DNA from: Prochlorococcus sp. AG-402-K21
GTDB lineage: Bacteria; Cyanobacteriota; Cyanobacteriia; PCC-6307; Cyanobiaceae
Length of the DNA: 64,000 nucleotides
Direction: 5' to 3'
NCBI GenBank assembly: GCA_003216775.1
Contig: QCII01000009.1
Location: 1-64,000 of the forward strand
Position numbers and translations under genes: made by a program. Positions 27,461 to 37,681 of this stretch are shown here, one piece after another; position 1 is the first letter of the stretch; every line of letters starts with the position of its first letter. The notes under the pieces were generated by a model. That model had not been told where the DNA came from and ran no database searches. It saw nothing but the letters and a program-made list of their open reading frames with translations.

Positions 27461-28093
27461 ATGGGTAAAGTTGAACTAATTTCGCTAACTCCTGATGCAG
27501 AAAAAACAATGGCTTACATAGCAAGAGTTAGTAATCCAAATAATCAGAAGAATGAAGACTATTCAAAATTACTGAGTTATTGCATTAAGAACGAACATTG
27601 GAGTGTTTTTGAACAATCATTTATGACATTGCAAATAGAAACCAATAGAGGAATAGCAGCGCAAATTTTAAGGCATAGATCATTTACTTTTCAGGAGTTC
27701 TCACAAAGATATGCAGATAGTTCTCAATTGGGAATTATTCCGTTACCAGAGTTGAGAAGACAAGATTTTAAAAATAGACAAAATTCTATTCCTGACCTAC
27801 CTGATGAGTTAAAAAAAAGATTTAATACAAAAATTGCTTCACATTTTAGAGCTGCTTCAGAATTGTATGAAGAATTACTTTCTGAAGGTATCGCTAAAGA
27901 ATGTGCGAGATTCGTTTTACCATTGGCAACTCCAACGCGAATCTATATGTCTGGATCATGCAGATCATGGATACATTACATTCATTTAAGATCAGCTCAT
28001 GGTACACAAAAAGAACATAAGAATATTGCCCAAAATTGCAAGTCTATTTTCAAGCAAAGCTTTCCAATTGTTTCAAAATCTCTAGATTGGTAA
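27461..28093 (+). CDS. thyX: FAD-dependent thymidylate synthase
   Basis: 210 residues. It methylates dUMP using methylene-THF with FAD and NADPH. The ThyX motif is present as RHRSFTFQEFSQRYAD (~66-81), and the C-terminal SCRSWIHYIHLRSAHGTQKEH (split: SCRSWIHY then LRSAHGTQKEH) is typical. It begins one base after the dcd stop and ends the operon. No thyA-like gene is in the window. Confidence 0.96.
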   Translation: MGKVELISLTPDAEKTMAYIARVSNPNNQKNEDYSKLLSYCIKNEHWSVFEQSFMTLQIETNRGIAAQILRHRSFTFQEFSQRYADSSQLGIIPLPELRRQDFKNRQNSIPDLPDELKKRFNTKIASHFRAASELYEELLSEGIAKECARFVLPLATPTRIYMSGSCRSWIHYIHLRSAHGTQKEHKNIAQNCKSIFKQSFPIVSKSLDW

Positions 28094-28095
28094 AT

Positions 28096-28641
28096 TTATC
28101 CATGACTACGAGGATTTACATCATGATTGTTATTTTCTTTGATTCCTGAAAAGTTAGAATTAATAACTTTTTCTTGAGGTTCTACTCCTCTTTCTAAATG
28201 ATCGATTGATTCTTTTATTGTTAATAGTTCTTGTTGACCCACAAAAGTAGATTTTAAATTGCCTTCCTTATCAAAAATATTAATCTGAGGAATTCCATTA
28301 ACTTCAAATTTTCGAATATAATTTTCCCATTTTTGATTATCAACATTTAAAAAAACAAAATTAATGTCCTTTGCATATTCTTCTTTTAAAGCCGATAGTT
28401 TTGGAGCCATTTCTTTACAAACTTCACACCACTCTGCATAAAATTCGAGAAAGGTTGGCTTATTATTTTTAAAAGCTATTTCGGGTTCAACAGATAATTC
28501 GCCAAAACTCTTAAGAAGGTAAGTTGATTGAAAAAATAAATTTCTAAATAAAATTAAAGAAACAATGACAACAGCAATAAACAAAACAAGTATTGCTTTT
28601 AAGTTTTGATTTAAAAGTGGTTCTTTACTCTCAGATTGCAT
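28096..28641 (-). CDS. txlA: membrane-anchored thioredoxin-like protein (TxlA/HCF164 type)
   Basis: 181 residues with one N-terminal membrane helix (~15-37) and a thioredoxin fold. The active site WCEVC sits in FLEFYAEWCEVCKEMAPKL (~63-81) and the cis-proline region GIPQINIF is present. Homologs (TxlA in cyanobacteria, HCF164 in plastids) are thylakoid-anchored, lumen-facing reductases tied to cytochrome b6f assembly. It is convergent with thyX, with two bases between them. Confidence 0.85.
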   Translation of the reverse strand: MQSESKEPLLNQNLKAILVLFIAVVIVSLILFRNLFFQSTYLLKSFGELSVEPEIAFKNNKPTFLEFYAEWCEVCKEMAPKLSALKEEYAKDINFVFLNVDNQKWENYIRKFEVNGIPQINIFDKEGNLKSTFVGQQELLTIKESIDHLERGVEPQEKVINSNFSGIKENNNHDVNPRSHG

Positions 28642-28775
28642 TATGAATACTTACTTACTTAAACATCTTATATAAGTGAGAGAAATAAAGAGAATTTAAA
28701 TGCTTTACCTTTTAATCAACTGATAAAGTATTAATTAAATAGTATTAAAAATATCTTTATTTCTGAAATCTTATT

Positions 28776-30128
28776 ATGCAATCAATCTTTGGAACAGATG
28801 GAATACGAGGAAGATTTAATAAAGAGATAACTTATTCTCTAGCATACAAAGTTGGCTTTGCTCTAGGAACAACCTTAGAAATGAATAATCCAATATTAAT
28901 TGGAAGAGATACAAGGGTTAGTGGAGAGATTTTGCTGCAGGCATTGGCAACAGGTATAAAAGTAAGTGGCAAAAAATTTATAAATCTTGGAATCTGCCCT
29001 ACCCCAGCCATTCCTTTTTTAATAAAAAAAGAACAATTAAGTTGTGGAATAATGATCTCTGCTAGTCATAATCCTCCCGAATATAATGGCATAAAAATCT
29101 TTGATCATAAAGGTCAAAAAATTACCAAGAACTATGAAAATAAAATTCAGAAAGTAATTGAAGAGACAACTCACAATAAATCAGTTACTAAAGAGGAGTT
29201 TTATTTTAAGGAAAATAAAGAATTTATGGATATTTATATACAAGGCCTAATTCATTCAATGGGTGGAGAAAATCTAAGCGGTATGAAAATAATATTAGAC
29301 ACATGTCATGGATCAGCAACAACCTGCGCCAAAAAAATTTTTCGGAATCTTGGAGCTGATCTAAGAGTTATCAATGACTCTAAAAATGGGCTAAAAATTA
29401 ATATGAATTGTGGTTCTACAAATCTTGAACCATTAAAAAAAGCATTAAGAGAAAATACTGCTGATATGGGATTTAGCTTTGATGGAGACGCCGATAGAGT
29501 AATTGCTATAGATTCTAAAGGTAATGTATTGGATGGAGATCATATCCTTTTTCTCTGGGGGAGAGAACTTATGGAACAAAAGAGTCTCACGAATAATTTG
29601 CTAATATCAACCCAAATGGCAAATTTAGGTTTTGAAAAAGCTTGGAACAAAATTGGCGGAATTTTACATAGAACTGAAGTGGGAGACAAATACGTTCATG
29701 AAGCAATTATTGAAAAAAAGGCTGTTCTAGGGGGGGAACAGTCAGGTCATATACTTTCAAAAATTAATAATTTTGCTGGAGATGGTATATTGACTGCACT
29801 TCAAATCTCTAAATACTGTAAAAAGAAAAAAATCACTTTAAATGATTGGCTTAAAAGCAGTTTTAACCCTTTTCCACAGAAACTCACCAACATTAATTTA
29901 GCTTTTGATATTAAAAAAATGCATCCAAGAAATAAAGCCTTAATTGATCAAACAATATTAAATTTTCATCAAATTTATTCAGATCACTGCAGAATTTATG
30001 TAAGACCTAGTGGTACAGAACCACTAATACGAATACTTGTTGAAGCAAAAAATCAAAATAAAGTTGATTCTTTATCAAGCGAAATAACAAGCAAACTTAT
30101 TTTAGAACTAGATAAAATAGTTAATTGA
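28776..30128 (+). CDS. glmM: phosphoglucosamine mutase
   Basis: 450 residues. It converts GlcN-6-P to GlcN-1-P for peptidoglycan and LPS precursors. Motifs: [11 protein letters not shown] at the N-terminus, the phosphoserine loop [17 protein letters not shown] (Ser ~102), the metal loop DGDADRV (~241-247), the sugar loop GGEQSGH and the phosphate-binding [12 protein letters not shown]. Confidence 0.95.
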   Translation: MQSIFGTDGIRGRFNKEITYSLAYKVGFALGTTLEMNNPILIGRDTRVSGEILLQALATGIKVSGKKFINLGICPTPAIPFLIKKEQLSCGIMISASHNPPEYNGIKIFDHKGQKITKNYENKIQKVIEETTHNKSVTKEEFYFKENKEFMDIYIQGLIHSMGGENLSGMKIILDTCHGSATTCAKKIFRNLGADLRVINDSKNGLKINMNCGSTNLEPLKKALRENTADMGFSFDGDADRVIAIDSKGNVLDGDHILFLWGRELMEQKSLTNNLLISTQMANLGFEKAWNKIGGILHRTEVGDKYVHEAIIEKKAVLGGEQSGHILSKINNFAGDGILTALQISKYCKKKKITLNDWLKSSFNPFPQKLTNINLAFDIKKMHPRNKALIDQTILNFHQIYSDHCRIYVRPSGTEPLIRILVEAKNQNKVDSLSSEITSKLILELDKIVN

Positions 30129-30135
30129 TTTTGAA

Positions 30136-30765
30136 TTAAATTTTTATATAAATCCTCTGAAAAATGTCAAGATGATTATCGATGACATATTTTTCCCTAT
30201 TAGTTAAAACTTTATTTGGATTAAAACTTTCGGAATAATTATAATATTTTTGATTTATTTTTTTAAAATTAGAATTTCTTGTGATAATGAAATCCATATC
30301 ATCAAATAAATCCTTTACATCAGTTTTAACAAAAATCAGAGATCCCTTTTGCATTGATTTTGAGAGAACATTAATAAACTCTGGCTGAATTACACGCCTT
30401 TTATGGTGTCTCTTCTTGAACCATGGATCTGGGAAATTAAAAGAAATACTTTTCAAATTCTTGATTATCAATTCACAATAGAAATCATTCAAAATTTTAT
30501 TGGCATTACCAAATATAAAATATAAATTTTTTATTTCTCTTTCTTGCATTTTTAATTTAGCTGTTTTAACTAATTTCTCTCGGATTTCAATCCCTAAATA
30601 ATTCCAATTTTTATTTACCAAAGCTAAATCGAACAAAAACTCACCAGATGCACAACCTATATCCAAATGAAGAGGAAATTTAGAATCATCAAACATTTCC
30701 ATCAAAGAGGGAATTATCTCAGTTTCATCAAAATTATTACTTAGGGGATTAACATGCTGTCTCAT
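30136..30765 (-). CDS. trmB: tRNA (guanine-N7)-methyltransferase
   Basis: 209 residues. It makes m7G46 in tRNA with SAM. Motifs: [17 protein letters not shown] (SAM site ~33-49), [16 protein letters not shown] (catalytic and substrate region, ~110-125) and the C-terminal FEP/TNRE-type end [11 protein letters not shown]. It is convergent with glmM, with 7 bases between the ends. Confidence 0.95.
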   Translation of the reverse strand: MRQHVNPLSNNFDETEIIPSLMEMFDDSKFPLHLDIGCASGEFLFDLALVNKNWNYLGIEIREKLVKTAKLKMQEREIKNLYFIFGNANKILNDFYCELIIKNLKSISFNFPDPWFKKRHHKRRVIQPEFINVLSKSMQKGSLIFVKTDVKDLFDDMDFIITRNSNFKKINQKYYNYSESFNPNKVLTNREKYVIDNHLDIFQRIYIKI

Positions 30766-30888
30766 TTACTTATTAATTTATTACTCTTAAATTAATTTAA
30801 AGATGCAGAATATTCATATCAATAACAATAGTAAGTTAAAAAGTAACAGTTTGATGTTTAAATATTATGTATGTAAAAATAAAAAGTT

Positions 30889-31512
30889 TTGAACGTTCTT
30901 AATCATCTTTCGGTTTGGCTATCTTTTCAACTTTCAATAATTTTCTTTATTGGTATTCCTGTTACATTATCATTTTGGTCAATAAGAAAAAGAAACAAAG
31001 CTGTTAATAAGCTTTTATCTATTTATTGGAAAACATCCATTTTATTTTTTATAAGCCTTTTGCTTTTAATAGGTGAGTATAATTATGCTCTTCTTGTAAC
31101 AAATATTGCAACACTATTGATGACAATTTCAGTTTGGTTTTGGAACGATATTAATGATGAATTAAAAGAATATGATTTTTATTACGCCCTTACCACAACG
31201 ACAAAAGTATGGAGATGGTCACTAAGTTTTATATCTCTAAATTTCTTAACACAAAGCTTACAAAACTTTAGCTGCTTTTATATTATTAACTCGACTGCAT
31301 GTAAAATTTGGCTTCAGCCTACTTCAAATTTATATATCATTATCAAAAATTTATTTAATTTTCTCTTCGGAGCAAACTTTACGCAACCCATTGCAAAATT
31401 TTTAGGGTTATTTTCACTATTGATTTATATTTTAGGGTTGCTTCAATGGTCAATGATTAAATTACCTAAAAATGGAAGAAATTCTTGCTTCTCAGAACAT
31501 GGGAGAAATTGA
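30889..31512 (+). CDS. membrane protein, DUF3177-like
   Basis: Up to 207 residues from a TTG start, with five or so hydrophobic helices and a conserved-looking cytoplasmic stretch WFWNDINDELKEYDFYYALTT-like at ~103-122 followed by VWRW. I associate this with the cyanobacterial DUF3177 family. No catalytic motif. The 3' end overlaps the next gene by 14-41 bases depending on the start chosen there. Function unknown. Confidence 0.6.
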   Translation: MNVLNHLSVWLSFQLSIIFFIGIPVTLSFWSIRKRNKAVNKLLSIYWKTSILFFISLLLLIGEYNYALLVTNIATLLMTISVWFWNDINDELKEYDFYYALTTTTKVWRWSLSFISLNFLTQSLQNFSCFYIINSTACKIWLQPTSNLYIIIKNLFNFLFGANFTQPIAKFLGLFSLLIYILGLLQWSMIKLPKNGRNSCFSEHGRN

Positions 31513-31807
31513 TTTAATCAATTCTCTTGAGAGAATAAGCTCCAAGATACCTGATAGGATTCTTAAACTGGAAGGCTATATGCTTAAAAAAAATCATAAA
31601 GAACATTTAGAAATAATTATTTTCAAAGGTTTTAGTAGCTCTACTACTCATCCAATTGAAATGGATGTAGAAAAAAAAGTTTTAGAATTTGATTATATAA
31701 TTACAAACTTTAAACTTTATCATTCACCCTTAACGGAAGCTAAAGATAACTTTATAAGAGAAAATCAAAACACAATTTTCTTTTTAAATCAAAAAAACTG
31801 GATTTAA
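31499..31807 (+). CDS. conserved hypothetical protein
   Basis: The ATG at 31499 gives 102 residues ([20 protein letters not shown]); an ATG at 31472 would add nine residues but overlap the DUF3177-like gene by 41 bases, so the shorter form is preferred. The protein is soluble, with a strand-rich middle ([19 protein letters not shown]). I do not recognise the family. It is translationally linked to the upstream membrane-protein gene, and its stop overlaps the end of ileS on the other strand by 4 bases. Confidence 0.6.
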   Translation: MGEIDLINSLERISSKIPDRILKLEGYMLKKNHKEHLEIIIFKGFSSSTTHPIEMDVEKKVLEFDYIITNFKLYHSPLTEAKDNFIRENQNTIFFLNQKNWI

Positions 31808-34710
31808 GTAAATTCAAAATTAATAATATTTGAACATCTTTTACATAATTTTGTATTTTGAATACCACTAAAAGTTTCTTTTTTATAATGCCAACAACGG
31901 TCACATTTTTGACCATGAGCTTTAAGAATTTCAATTTTTCCCAATTCATTATTATCAGTAAATAGAGAATTATCATTCAAATTTGATACTATTTGGAAAT
32001 TTGAAACTATAAGCCAATCCCTATATAAATCTACCTCTTCATTACCAAATTTTTTAAGCCAAGCCAGAGAATCTTTTACCATTTTATTTTCAGGCAAATA
32101 ATTCACTTCTGTTTCCAAAGCTGCACCAATTATTTGTTTGTTTCTGCATACCTCAATAGCCTTGTTAATTTCGACTCTCAAATTTCTTAAATTTGCAATA
32201 TGGTCATTAAGATTTTTATTTGTCCATGACGGAGAAAAATTCTGCCATCCTCTTTGAAATACTGACTTTTCTTTAGTTGAATATGGAATATTCTGCCAAA
32301 TATCTTCAGCCATATGACAAAGCACTGGAGAAATGAGAACTGCTAAACTTTCGACAACTTGAGACATGACGAACTGACATGATCTTCTTCTGAATTCTGA
32401 TTTAGAACTTACGTATAACCTATCCTTTGCAATATCCAAATAGAAATTTGATAAATCTACAACACAAAAACTTTGTATAGTCTGGAAAAATTTTGAAAAT
32501 TCATAATTTTCATAAGCTTTTGATATTTGATCTGTAACCTCAGCTAATCTCCCCAACATCCATTGATCTAATAACGGCAGTTGATTAATTTCAAAACTAT
32601 CAATACTGGGATCATAATCATGAATATTACCTAGAAGATACCTTGCTGTATTACGAACTTTCCTATAAACGTCGGATAGCTGCTTAAGTATATTTGAACC
32701 AATGGGAACATCTACTGAATAATCAACTGAACTTACCCAGAGCCTTAGAACATCTGCGCCATATGCAGGTTCAGTTTTTTTATTATTACCTCCATTAATA
32801 ATTATATTTGGATCGACAACATTGCCTAAAGATTTGCTCATCTTTCTTCCATTTTCATCAAGAGCAAAACCATGAGTTAAAACTTTTTTATATGGTGGTT
32901 TATTATTAACTGCGACTGATGTGAGCAAGGAAGATTGAAACCAACCTCTGTGCTGATCTGATCCCTCTAAATAAAGATCAGCTGGATACTTTAACTCACT
33001 TCTTTGCTCACAAACTGCTGCCCAACTAGATCCTGAATCAAACCAAACATCCATTGTATCTTTTCCTTTTTCCCATTGATTAAATTCTTTAACAAAATTC
33101 TCTGGTAAAAGATTCTTAACTTCCCAGTCCCACCAAATATCTGCTCCATATTCACTAAAAAGTTTTTGAATATGATTAATAACCTCACTATTAAGGAGTA
33201 TTTCATTACCATTTTTTTTATAAAATACTGGAATAGGGACTCCCCATGACCTTTGTCTAGAAATGCACCAATCTCCTCTACCAACGACCATAGAATATAT
33301 TCTTTTCTTTCCTCCTGCTGGCATCCATTCAACATCCTCGATTGCCTTTAATGCAGATGATCTAAAGCCATCGACAGATGCAAACCATTGTTCTGTTGCT
33401 CTAAAAATAGTAGGTTTTTTTGTTCTCCAGTCATAAGGATATCTATGCTTATAATTTTCTTGTAATAAAAGCAATTTATTGTTCTTCAAATATTCAATAA
33501 TTAAATCATTTGCGTCTTTAAGTACATTCGATCCTTTGAATTGTCCTGAATATTCATTTAAATTACCTTTTTCATCAACAACACAAGTTATAGGCAGATC
33601 ATATTTTTGCCCCACATTAAAATCATCAATTCCATGGCCTGGAGCTGTATGAACAATGCCAGTCCCAGATTCTGTAGTAATGTAATCACCTCCAATCACA
33701 ATTCTGCAATTTTTTTTCTTTGTGGGATGTTGATACTCAATATTTTCCAAGTTATTTCCTTTTACCTCTAGAAGTATTTTAAAATCTTTATTGAATTTCT
33801 TACTAATTTCAGAAGATAAGTCTTTTGCAAAAAGGTATATTCGTTTGTCTGCATCACGAGCAAAAACGTAGTTTATTTTCGGATTTACCGCAACTGCTTC
33901 ATTTGCAGGGATTGTCCAGGGTGTAGTGGTCCAGATAGTTATGAAAGAATTACTTTGAAAAATATCCTCGTTAATATTGTGATTTTCTTGACAGAATTTT
34001 AACAATATTTCTTGAGATATTTTTGTGATTTTTAAGGAAACATAAATACTTTTTGAATAATGTTCTTCAGGGTATTCTAATTCTGCTTCAGCAAGGGCAG
34101 TCCTAGAGCTTGGGCTCCAATGAACAGGTTTAAGACCACGATATACATATCCATTTAAAAACATCTTCCCAAATACTCCAATCTGAGCAGATTCATAGTT
34201 TTTTTTAAGAGTTAAGTAAGGGTTATCCCAATCTCCCCATATACCCCACCTTTTAAAACCCTCCATTTGATTATTAATTTGAACATATGCATAATCTGTT
34301 GCTTTTTTTCTCAGTCTTAGAGTATCCAGATTCTTTCTTTCATCAGATTTCAAATTCTGAAGTACTTTTAATTCAATAGGTAATCCATGACAATCCCAAC
34401 CAGGCACATAATGTACTTTAAATCCTTTCAAGGTCTTGTACTTATTTATTATGTCTTTTAGAACTTTATTGAGAGCATGACCCATGTGAAGCGCTCCGTT
34501 TGCATAAGGTGGACCATCATGTAATGTAAATGTTTCCCCTGAATTATTTGAACCCAATTTGAAATCAATATTATTATTCGCCCAAAAATTCTGAATCTCA
34601 GGTTCTCTTACAACTGAATTAGCACGCATTGAAAAATCAGTTTTGAGTAAATTTAAAGTATCTTTATAAGAAAAGCCGGATTTTTGTTCTTTGTTAATTT
34701 GAGATTTCAT
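31804..34710 (-). CDS. ileS: isoleucyl-tRNA synthetase
   Basis: 968 residues, a class I synthetase with editing (CP1) domain. Seen: HIGH-type motif [11 protein letters not shown] (~72-82), catalytic SWGVP and [14 protein letters not shown] loop RKMSKSLGN (~609-617) and a C-terminal zinc finger with two cysteine pairs (CDRCW and CKRC, ~937-960). Full length with no interruption. It is preceded by a 107-base gap that holds what looks like a displaced C-terminus of the upstream membrane-protein gene. Confidence 0.97.
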   Translation of the reverse strand: MKSQINKEQKSGFSYKDTLNLLKTDFSMRANSVVREPEIQNFWANNNIDFKLGSNNSGETFTLHDGPPYANGALHMGHALNKVLKDIINKYKTLKGFKVHYVPGWDCHGLPIELKVLQNLKSDERKNLDTLRLRKKATDYAYVQINNQMEGFKRWGIWGDWDNPYLTLKKNYESAQIGVFGKMFLNGYVYRGLKPVHWSPSSRTALAEAELEYPEEHYSKSIYVSLKITKISQEILLKFCQENHNINEDIFQSNSFITIWTTTPWTIPANEAVAVNPKINYVFARDADKRIYLFAKDLSSEISKKFNKDFKILLEVKGNNLENIEYQHPTKKKNCRIVIGGDYITTESGTGIVHTAPGHGIDDFNVGQKYDLPITCVVDEKGNLNEYSGQFKGSNVLKDANDLIIEYLKNNKLLLLQENYKHRYPYDWRTKKPTIFRATEQWFASVDGFRSSALKAIEDVEWMPAGGKKRIYSMVVGRGDWCISRQRSWGVPIPVFYKKNGNEILLNSEVINHIQKLFSEYGADIWWDWEVKNLLPENFVKEFNQWEKGKDTMDVWFDSGSSWAAVCEQRSELKYPADLYLEGSDQHRGWFQSSLLTSVAVNNKPPYKKVLTHGFALDENGRKMSKSLGNVVDPNIIINGGNNKKTEPAYGADVLRLWVSSVDYSVDVPIGSNILKQLSDVYRKVRNTARYLLGNIHDYDPSIDSFEINQLPLLDQWMLGRLAEVTDQISKAYENYEFSKFFQTIQSFCVVDLSNFYLDIAKDRLYVSSKSEFRRRSCQFVMSQVVESLAVLISPVLCHMAEDIWQNIPYSTKEKSVFQRGWQNFSPSWTNKNLNDHIANLRNLRVEINKAIEVCRNKQIIGAALETEVNYLPENKMVKDSLAWLKKFGNEEVDLYRDWLIVSNFQIVSNLNDNSLFTDNNELGKIEILKAHGQKCDRCWHYKKETFSGIQNTKLCKRCSNIINFEFT

Positions 34711-34817
34711 TAGACTTCAGAAGAAATATTAGTGATCAATAGAATTAATTAATTATATTCTTTATTAATTGACCTGTAGTTTTTTTGGCATTTTCTAGAT
34801 AACCAATAGATTTGGGT

Positions 34818-35267
34818 TCAAACGTTTATATTATCATTTTTATCTTTTCTTACCCACTTTTTTTGGCTTATGTTTTGATTATTTTTATCAAAATTTAAAA
34901 ATTCCAAAGGTTTTACAAAATTCTTAACTCCAAGATTAATGGCCTCTAATATTTTTGAAAGATTATTTTTGAATGCCATAAAAGTAATTAATTTATTTTT
35001 TTCTTTATCTGTCAATTGATTCCATCTAGATGAAAAAAGTTCTAATAGATATAAAACAATTAATAAAGCCAATAAAAGAAAAATCAAAAAAATTGATTCA
35101 TCTATGGTTTTATTTCTAATTATCAAAATAAAACCTATTAATAAATTCAAAAAGGCTTTTATTAAGTCTTTTGGTTTACCTAGCTCGAGATAAATTAAGG
35201 GTACTAATAAAAAAATTGTACCAACGAAAATATAGAAAGATGCCAAATAAATCAACAAAATATGCAT
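34818..35267 (-). CDS. small membrane protein of unknown function (possibly Ycf66-like)
   Basis: 149 residues with three hydrophobic segments (~3-27, ~38-52, ~60-77) and a basic soluble tail (~80-149). The membrane part faintly resembles the Ycf66 N-terminus, but I am not confident. The reading frame stops at a TGA at 34818; a neighbouring frame directly beyond the stop encodes a plausible continuation (FEPKSIGYLENAKKTTGQL...) to a TAA at 34745, so the C-terminus may have been moved out of frame by a one-base change. It is upstream of ileS on the same strand. Confidence 0.55.
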   Translation of the reverse strand: MHILLIYLASFYIFVGTIFLLVPLIYLELGKPKDLIKAFLNLLIGFILIIRNKTIDESIFLIFLLLALLIVLYLLELFSSRWNQLTDKEKNKLITFMAFKNNLSKILEAINLGVKNFVKPLEFLNFDKNNQNISQKKWVRKDKNDNINV

Positions 35268-35339
35268 TAGATCTACTAGTTAATTTAATTATATAAAGTT
35301 GATTTATATAAACAAACTTATATTCAGAATATCCTTAAA

Positions 35340-35421
35340 TGCGGTCGGGGAGACTTGAACTCCCACACCCGAAGATACGAGTACCTAAAACTCGCGCGTC
35401 TACCAATTCCGCCACGACCGC
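35340..35421 (-). tRNA. tRNA-Leu (anticodon TAG)
   Basis: An 82-nt cloverleaf with long variable arm. Acceptor GCGGTCG (minus strand, from 35421) pairs with CGACCGC (to 35341), discriminator A at 35340. Anticodon stem CGAGT/ACTCG encloses loop TTTAGGT, anticodon TAG. The extra arm between anticodon and T stems is as expected for tRNA-Leu. Confidence 0.96.
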
Positions 35422-35590
35422 CCAAATAAATCATAATTGAAAGAGGTTTATTTTAAAAATATTTTTAACTTATGATGATTAATTTGACATATAAAAATTA
35501 AGTCAAATACCTCTTAAAAAAAATTTTTTAAACCTAAGCATACAATCATATAAAAAAATCAGTTATATTAATTGAAGAATAATAGAAACG

Positions 35591-36610
35591 ATTTCAAATT
35601 TAACTCATAAAAATAAATCAGAAATTACTAATTCTTCAAGATCTTTTAATTGGCAAAAGGAGATAAAAAATTACGTTGATCCGCCAAGCTTTTGGAATCC
35701 AACATTAGGTCTTTTTTTTGGGGGTTATTTTCTTGCTTTTCTTAGTATTTGGCAATGGTATAGAGGTGTTTGGCCCCTACCTTTACTTGTAGCCACTGCT
35801 TTTTTAGCTTTGCATATTGAAGGTACTGTAATTCATGATGCTTGCCATAAAGCTGCGCATCCAGTTCCTTGGATAAATCAATTCATGGGTCATGGTTCGG
35901 CAATTCTTCTAGGGTTTAGTTTCCCAGTTTTTACAAGAGTGCATTTACAGCATCATATGCATGTAAATCATCCAAAAAATGATCCCGATCATATAGTCAG
36001 TACTTTTGGTCCAATTTGGCTAATTGCTCCCAGATTTTTTTATCATGAAGTATTTTTCTTTCAAAGAAAACTTTGGCGAAAATATGAACTACTTCAATGG
36101 GGAATTGAAAGATCGATTTTTATAACCATAATTTTAGCAGGTATAAAGTTTGACTTTATGAATCTAATCTATAATTTATGGTTCGGCCCAGCGTTAATGG
36201 TTGGAGTTACCCTAGGAATATTTTTTGATTATTTACCGCATAGACCTTTTCGATCAAGAAATAAATGGATAAATTCTCGAGTTTATCCAAGTAGATTTAT
36301 GAATTTATTGATAATGGGCCAGAATTACCACCTCATACATCACCTTTGGCCGTCCATTCCTTGGTTTGAATATAAAGTTGCATATGAAAAAACCAAATCC
36401 TTATTGGATCTAAAAGGCTCCCCTCAAAGAGTTGGGATTTTTGAAAGTAAAGAAGATATTTTCAATTTTATTTATGATTTACTAATAGGTGTTAGAAGTC
36501 ACAACAAAAAGAGGGGAAAGATTAGAAAAATAATAAATTTATATCCGGGCTATAAAATAAAAAAAGTTTTATTAAGGATAGTTAATAAAACTTTTATAGG
36601 TAGCAATTAA
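35591..36610 (+). CDS. crtR: beta-carotene hydroxylase, fatty-acid-desaturase type
   Basis: A membrane di-iron hydroxylase making zeaxanthin, the major carotenoid of Prochlorococcus. His clusters: HDACHKAAH, LQHHMHVNHP..DPDH and LIHHLWPSIPW. The conserved N-terminal part (WQKEIKNYVDPPSFWNP..., encoded from about 35650) is in frame but no ATG, GTG or TTG precedes it; the frame closes at a TGA at 35573. Candidate starts are ATA (35579 or 35582) or ATT (35591, used here, ~339 residues). A TTG at 35810 would delete the conserved N-terminus and first helix. gatC is convergent, with one base between. Confidence 0.85.
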   Translation: MSNLTHKNKSEITNSSRSFNWQKEIKNYVDPPSFWNPTLGLFFGGYFLAFLSIWQWYRGVWPLPLLVATAFLALHIEGTVIHDACHKAAHPVPWINQFMGHGSAILLGFSFPVFTRVHLQHHMHVNHPKNDPDHIVSTFGPIWLIAPRFFYHEVFFFQRKLWRKYELLQWGIERSIFITIILAGIKFDFMNLIYNLWFGPALMVGVTLGIFFDYLPHRPFRSRNKWINSRVYPSRFMNLLIMGQNYHLIHHLWPSIPWFEYKVAYEKTKSLLDLKGSPQRVGIFESKEDIFNFIYDLLIGVRSHNKKRGKIRKIINLYPGYKIKKVLLRIVNKTFIGSN

Positions 36611-36611
36611 T

Positions 36612-36905
36612 TTAATCATTAATAATTTTAGGTACTTTAAAGTATTTATCTTCTCTTGAAGGTCCTAATTCCAAAAGTTCTTCAGTGCAATCAGAATTTA
36701 TATTTTCGTCTTTTCTAAATACATTAATAACCTCTATAGCTCTTGTTGTACAAGGCACATCATCTGTATCAATTTGTTCGAGTTGTTTAATATAATCCAA
36801 TATTTTTTCTAGTTGATCTGCATGATTATTAATTTCATTCTCGTTAAGTTCTAATCTAGCTAGGTGGGAAACTTTTCTCACCTCATCATTAGTTATTTTC
36901 GCCAT
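36612..36905 (-). CDS. gatC: aspartyl/glutamyl-tRNA amidotransferase subunit C
   Basis: 97 residues, the small GatC subunit of the tRNA-dependent amidotransferase (GatCAB) that converts misacylated Glu-tRNA-Gln. Typical features: VRKVSHLARLELNENEI at the N-terminus, LEKILDYIKQLEQIDTDDV and the C-terminal FKVPKII. gatA and gatB are not in the window. Confidence 0.93.
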   Translation of the reverse strand: MAKITNDEVRKVSHLARLELNENEINNHADQLEKILDYIKQLEQIDTDDVPCTTRAIEVINVFRKDENINSDCTEELLELGPSREDKYFKVPKIIND

Positions 36906-37078
36906 ATTTTTTATAAATTACTTATTAAATCATAGTTTATTAAGAACATTTTTATTAAAACATCCTGTGATTGTCAAATAATTATAAAATAATGATAACT
37001 TCTTTTTGAAAATCAATTTCAATTAATAGACTCAATTATATTTATTGGCTAGAAATGATATTAGATAAATATTAAAAA

Positions 37079-37660
37079 ATAGAAAAACTCTTATTTCCAA
37101 AAAATTTTTTTTATCGGCATTCTAAACTTGTTGCTCCAGATTTAATAGGCTGTTACCTCATAAAAAATAATGATAAAGATCAAATTAAGGGGATTATTGT
37201 TGAAGTTGAAGCTTATTCACAGGAAGAAGAGGCCTGTCATGGATACCACAAAAAAACGCAATCAAACATAACATTATTTGGCGAACCTGGAACTTTTTAT
37301 ATTTATAAATCTTATGGCGTTCATCATTGTTTAAACATCGTGACTGATAAAAAAAACTTTGCAAGTGGTGTATTAATCAGGGCAGTCTTTATTTCTAAAA
37401 AAAATGAAAGGTTAGCTTCTGGTCCTGGACTAGTTACTAGGACATTCGGTATTGACAAATCATTGAACTCTCTTGAAGTTCTCAATAACGATTATTTATG
37501 GATTTCTCAAAGAGAATCAAATATAGGACAAAAAGATCTTGTTCAAACCACGAGAATTGGCATATCTGAGGCAAAAAATATAAAATGGCGTTGGTATCTC
37601 AAAAATAGTAGGAGTGTAAGTAAAAGAGCAAAAGGTGACAGAACACCTAAATTCAAATAA
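37079..37660 (+). CDS. mpg: DNA-3-methyladenine glycosylase (AAG/MPG family)
   Basis: A base-excision repair glycosylase of the mammalian AAG fold. The in-frame region reads FFYRHSKLVAPDLIGCYL, GIIVEVEAYSQEEEACHGY (catalytic Glu region), GEPGTFYIYKSYGVHHCLNIV, LIRAVF and GPGLVTRTFGID. About 193 residues from an ATA at 37079. The downstream GTG at 37340 would remove the active site. The only in-frame ATG upstream (37055) is cut off by a TAA at 37073-37075, so either ATA starts translation or the 5' end carries a nonsense change. pyrB follows 21 bases later. Confidence 0.8.
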   Translation: MEKLLFPKNFFYRHSKLVAPDLIGCYLIKNNDKDQIKGIIVEVEAYSQEEEACHGYHKKTQSNITLFGEPGTFYIYKSYGVHHCLNIVTDKKNFASGVLIRAVFISKKNERLASGPGLVTRTFGIDKSLNSLEVLNNDYLWISQRESNIGQKDLVQTTRIGISEAKNIKWRWYLKNSRSVSKRAKGDRTPKFK

Positions 37661-37681
37661 TCATTTTTCTTTATCAGCGTA

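Noticed and set aside
31752-31976. 74-codon minus-strand frame at the 3' end of ileS
   Set aside because: Out-of-frame shadow of the IleS zinc-finger region, which is intact in the true frame.
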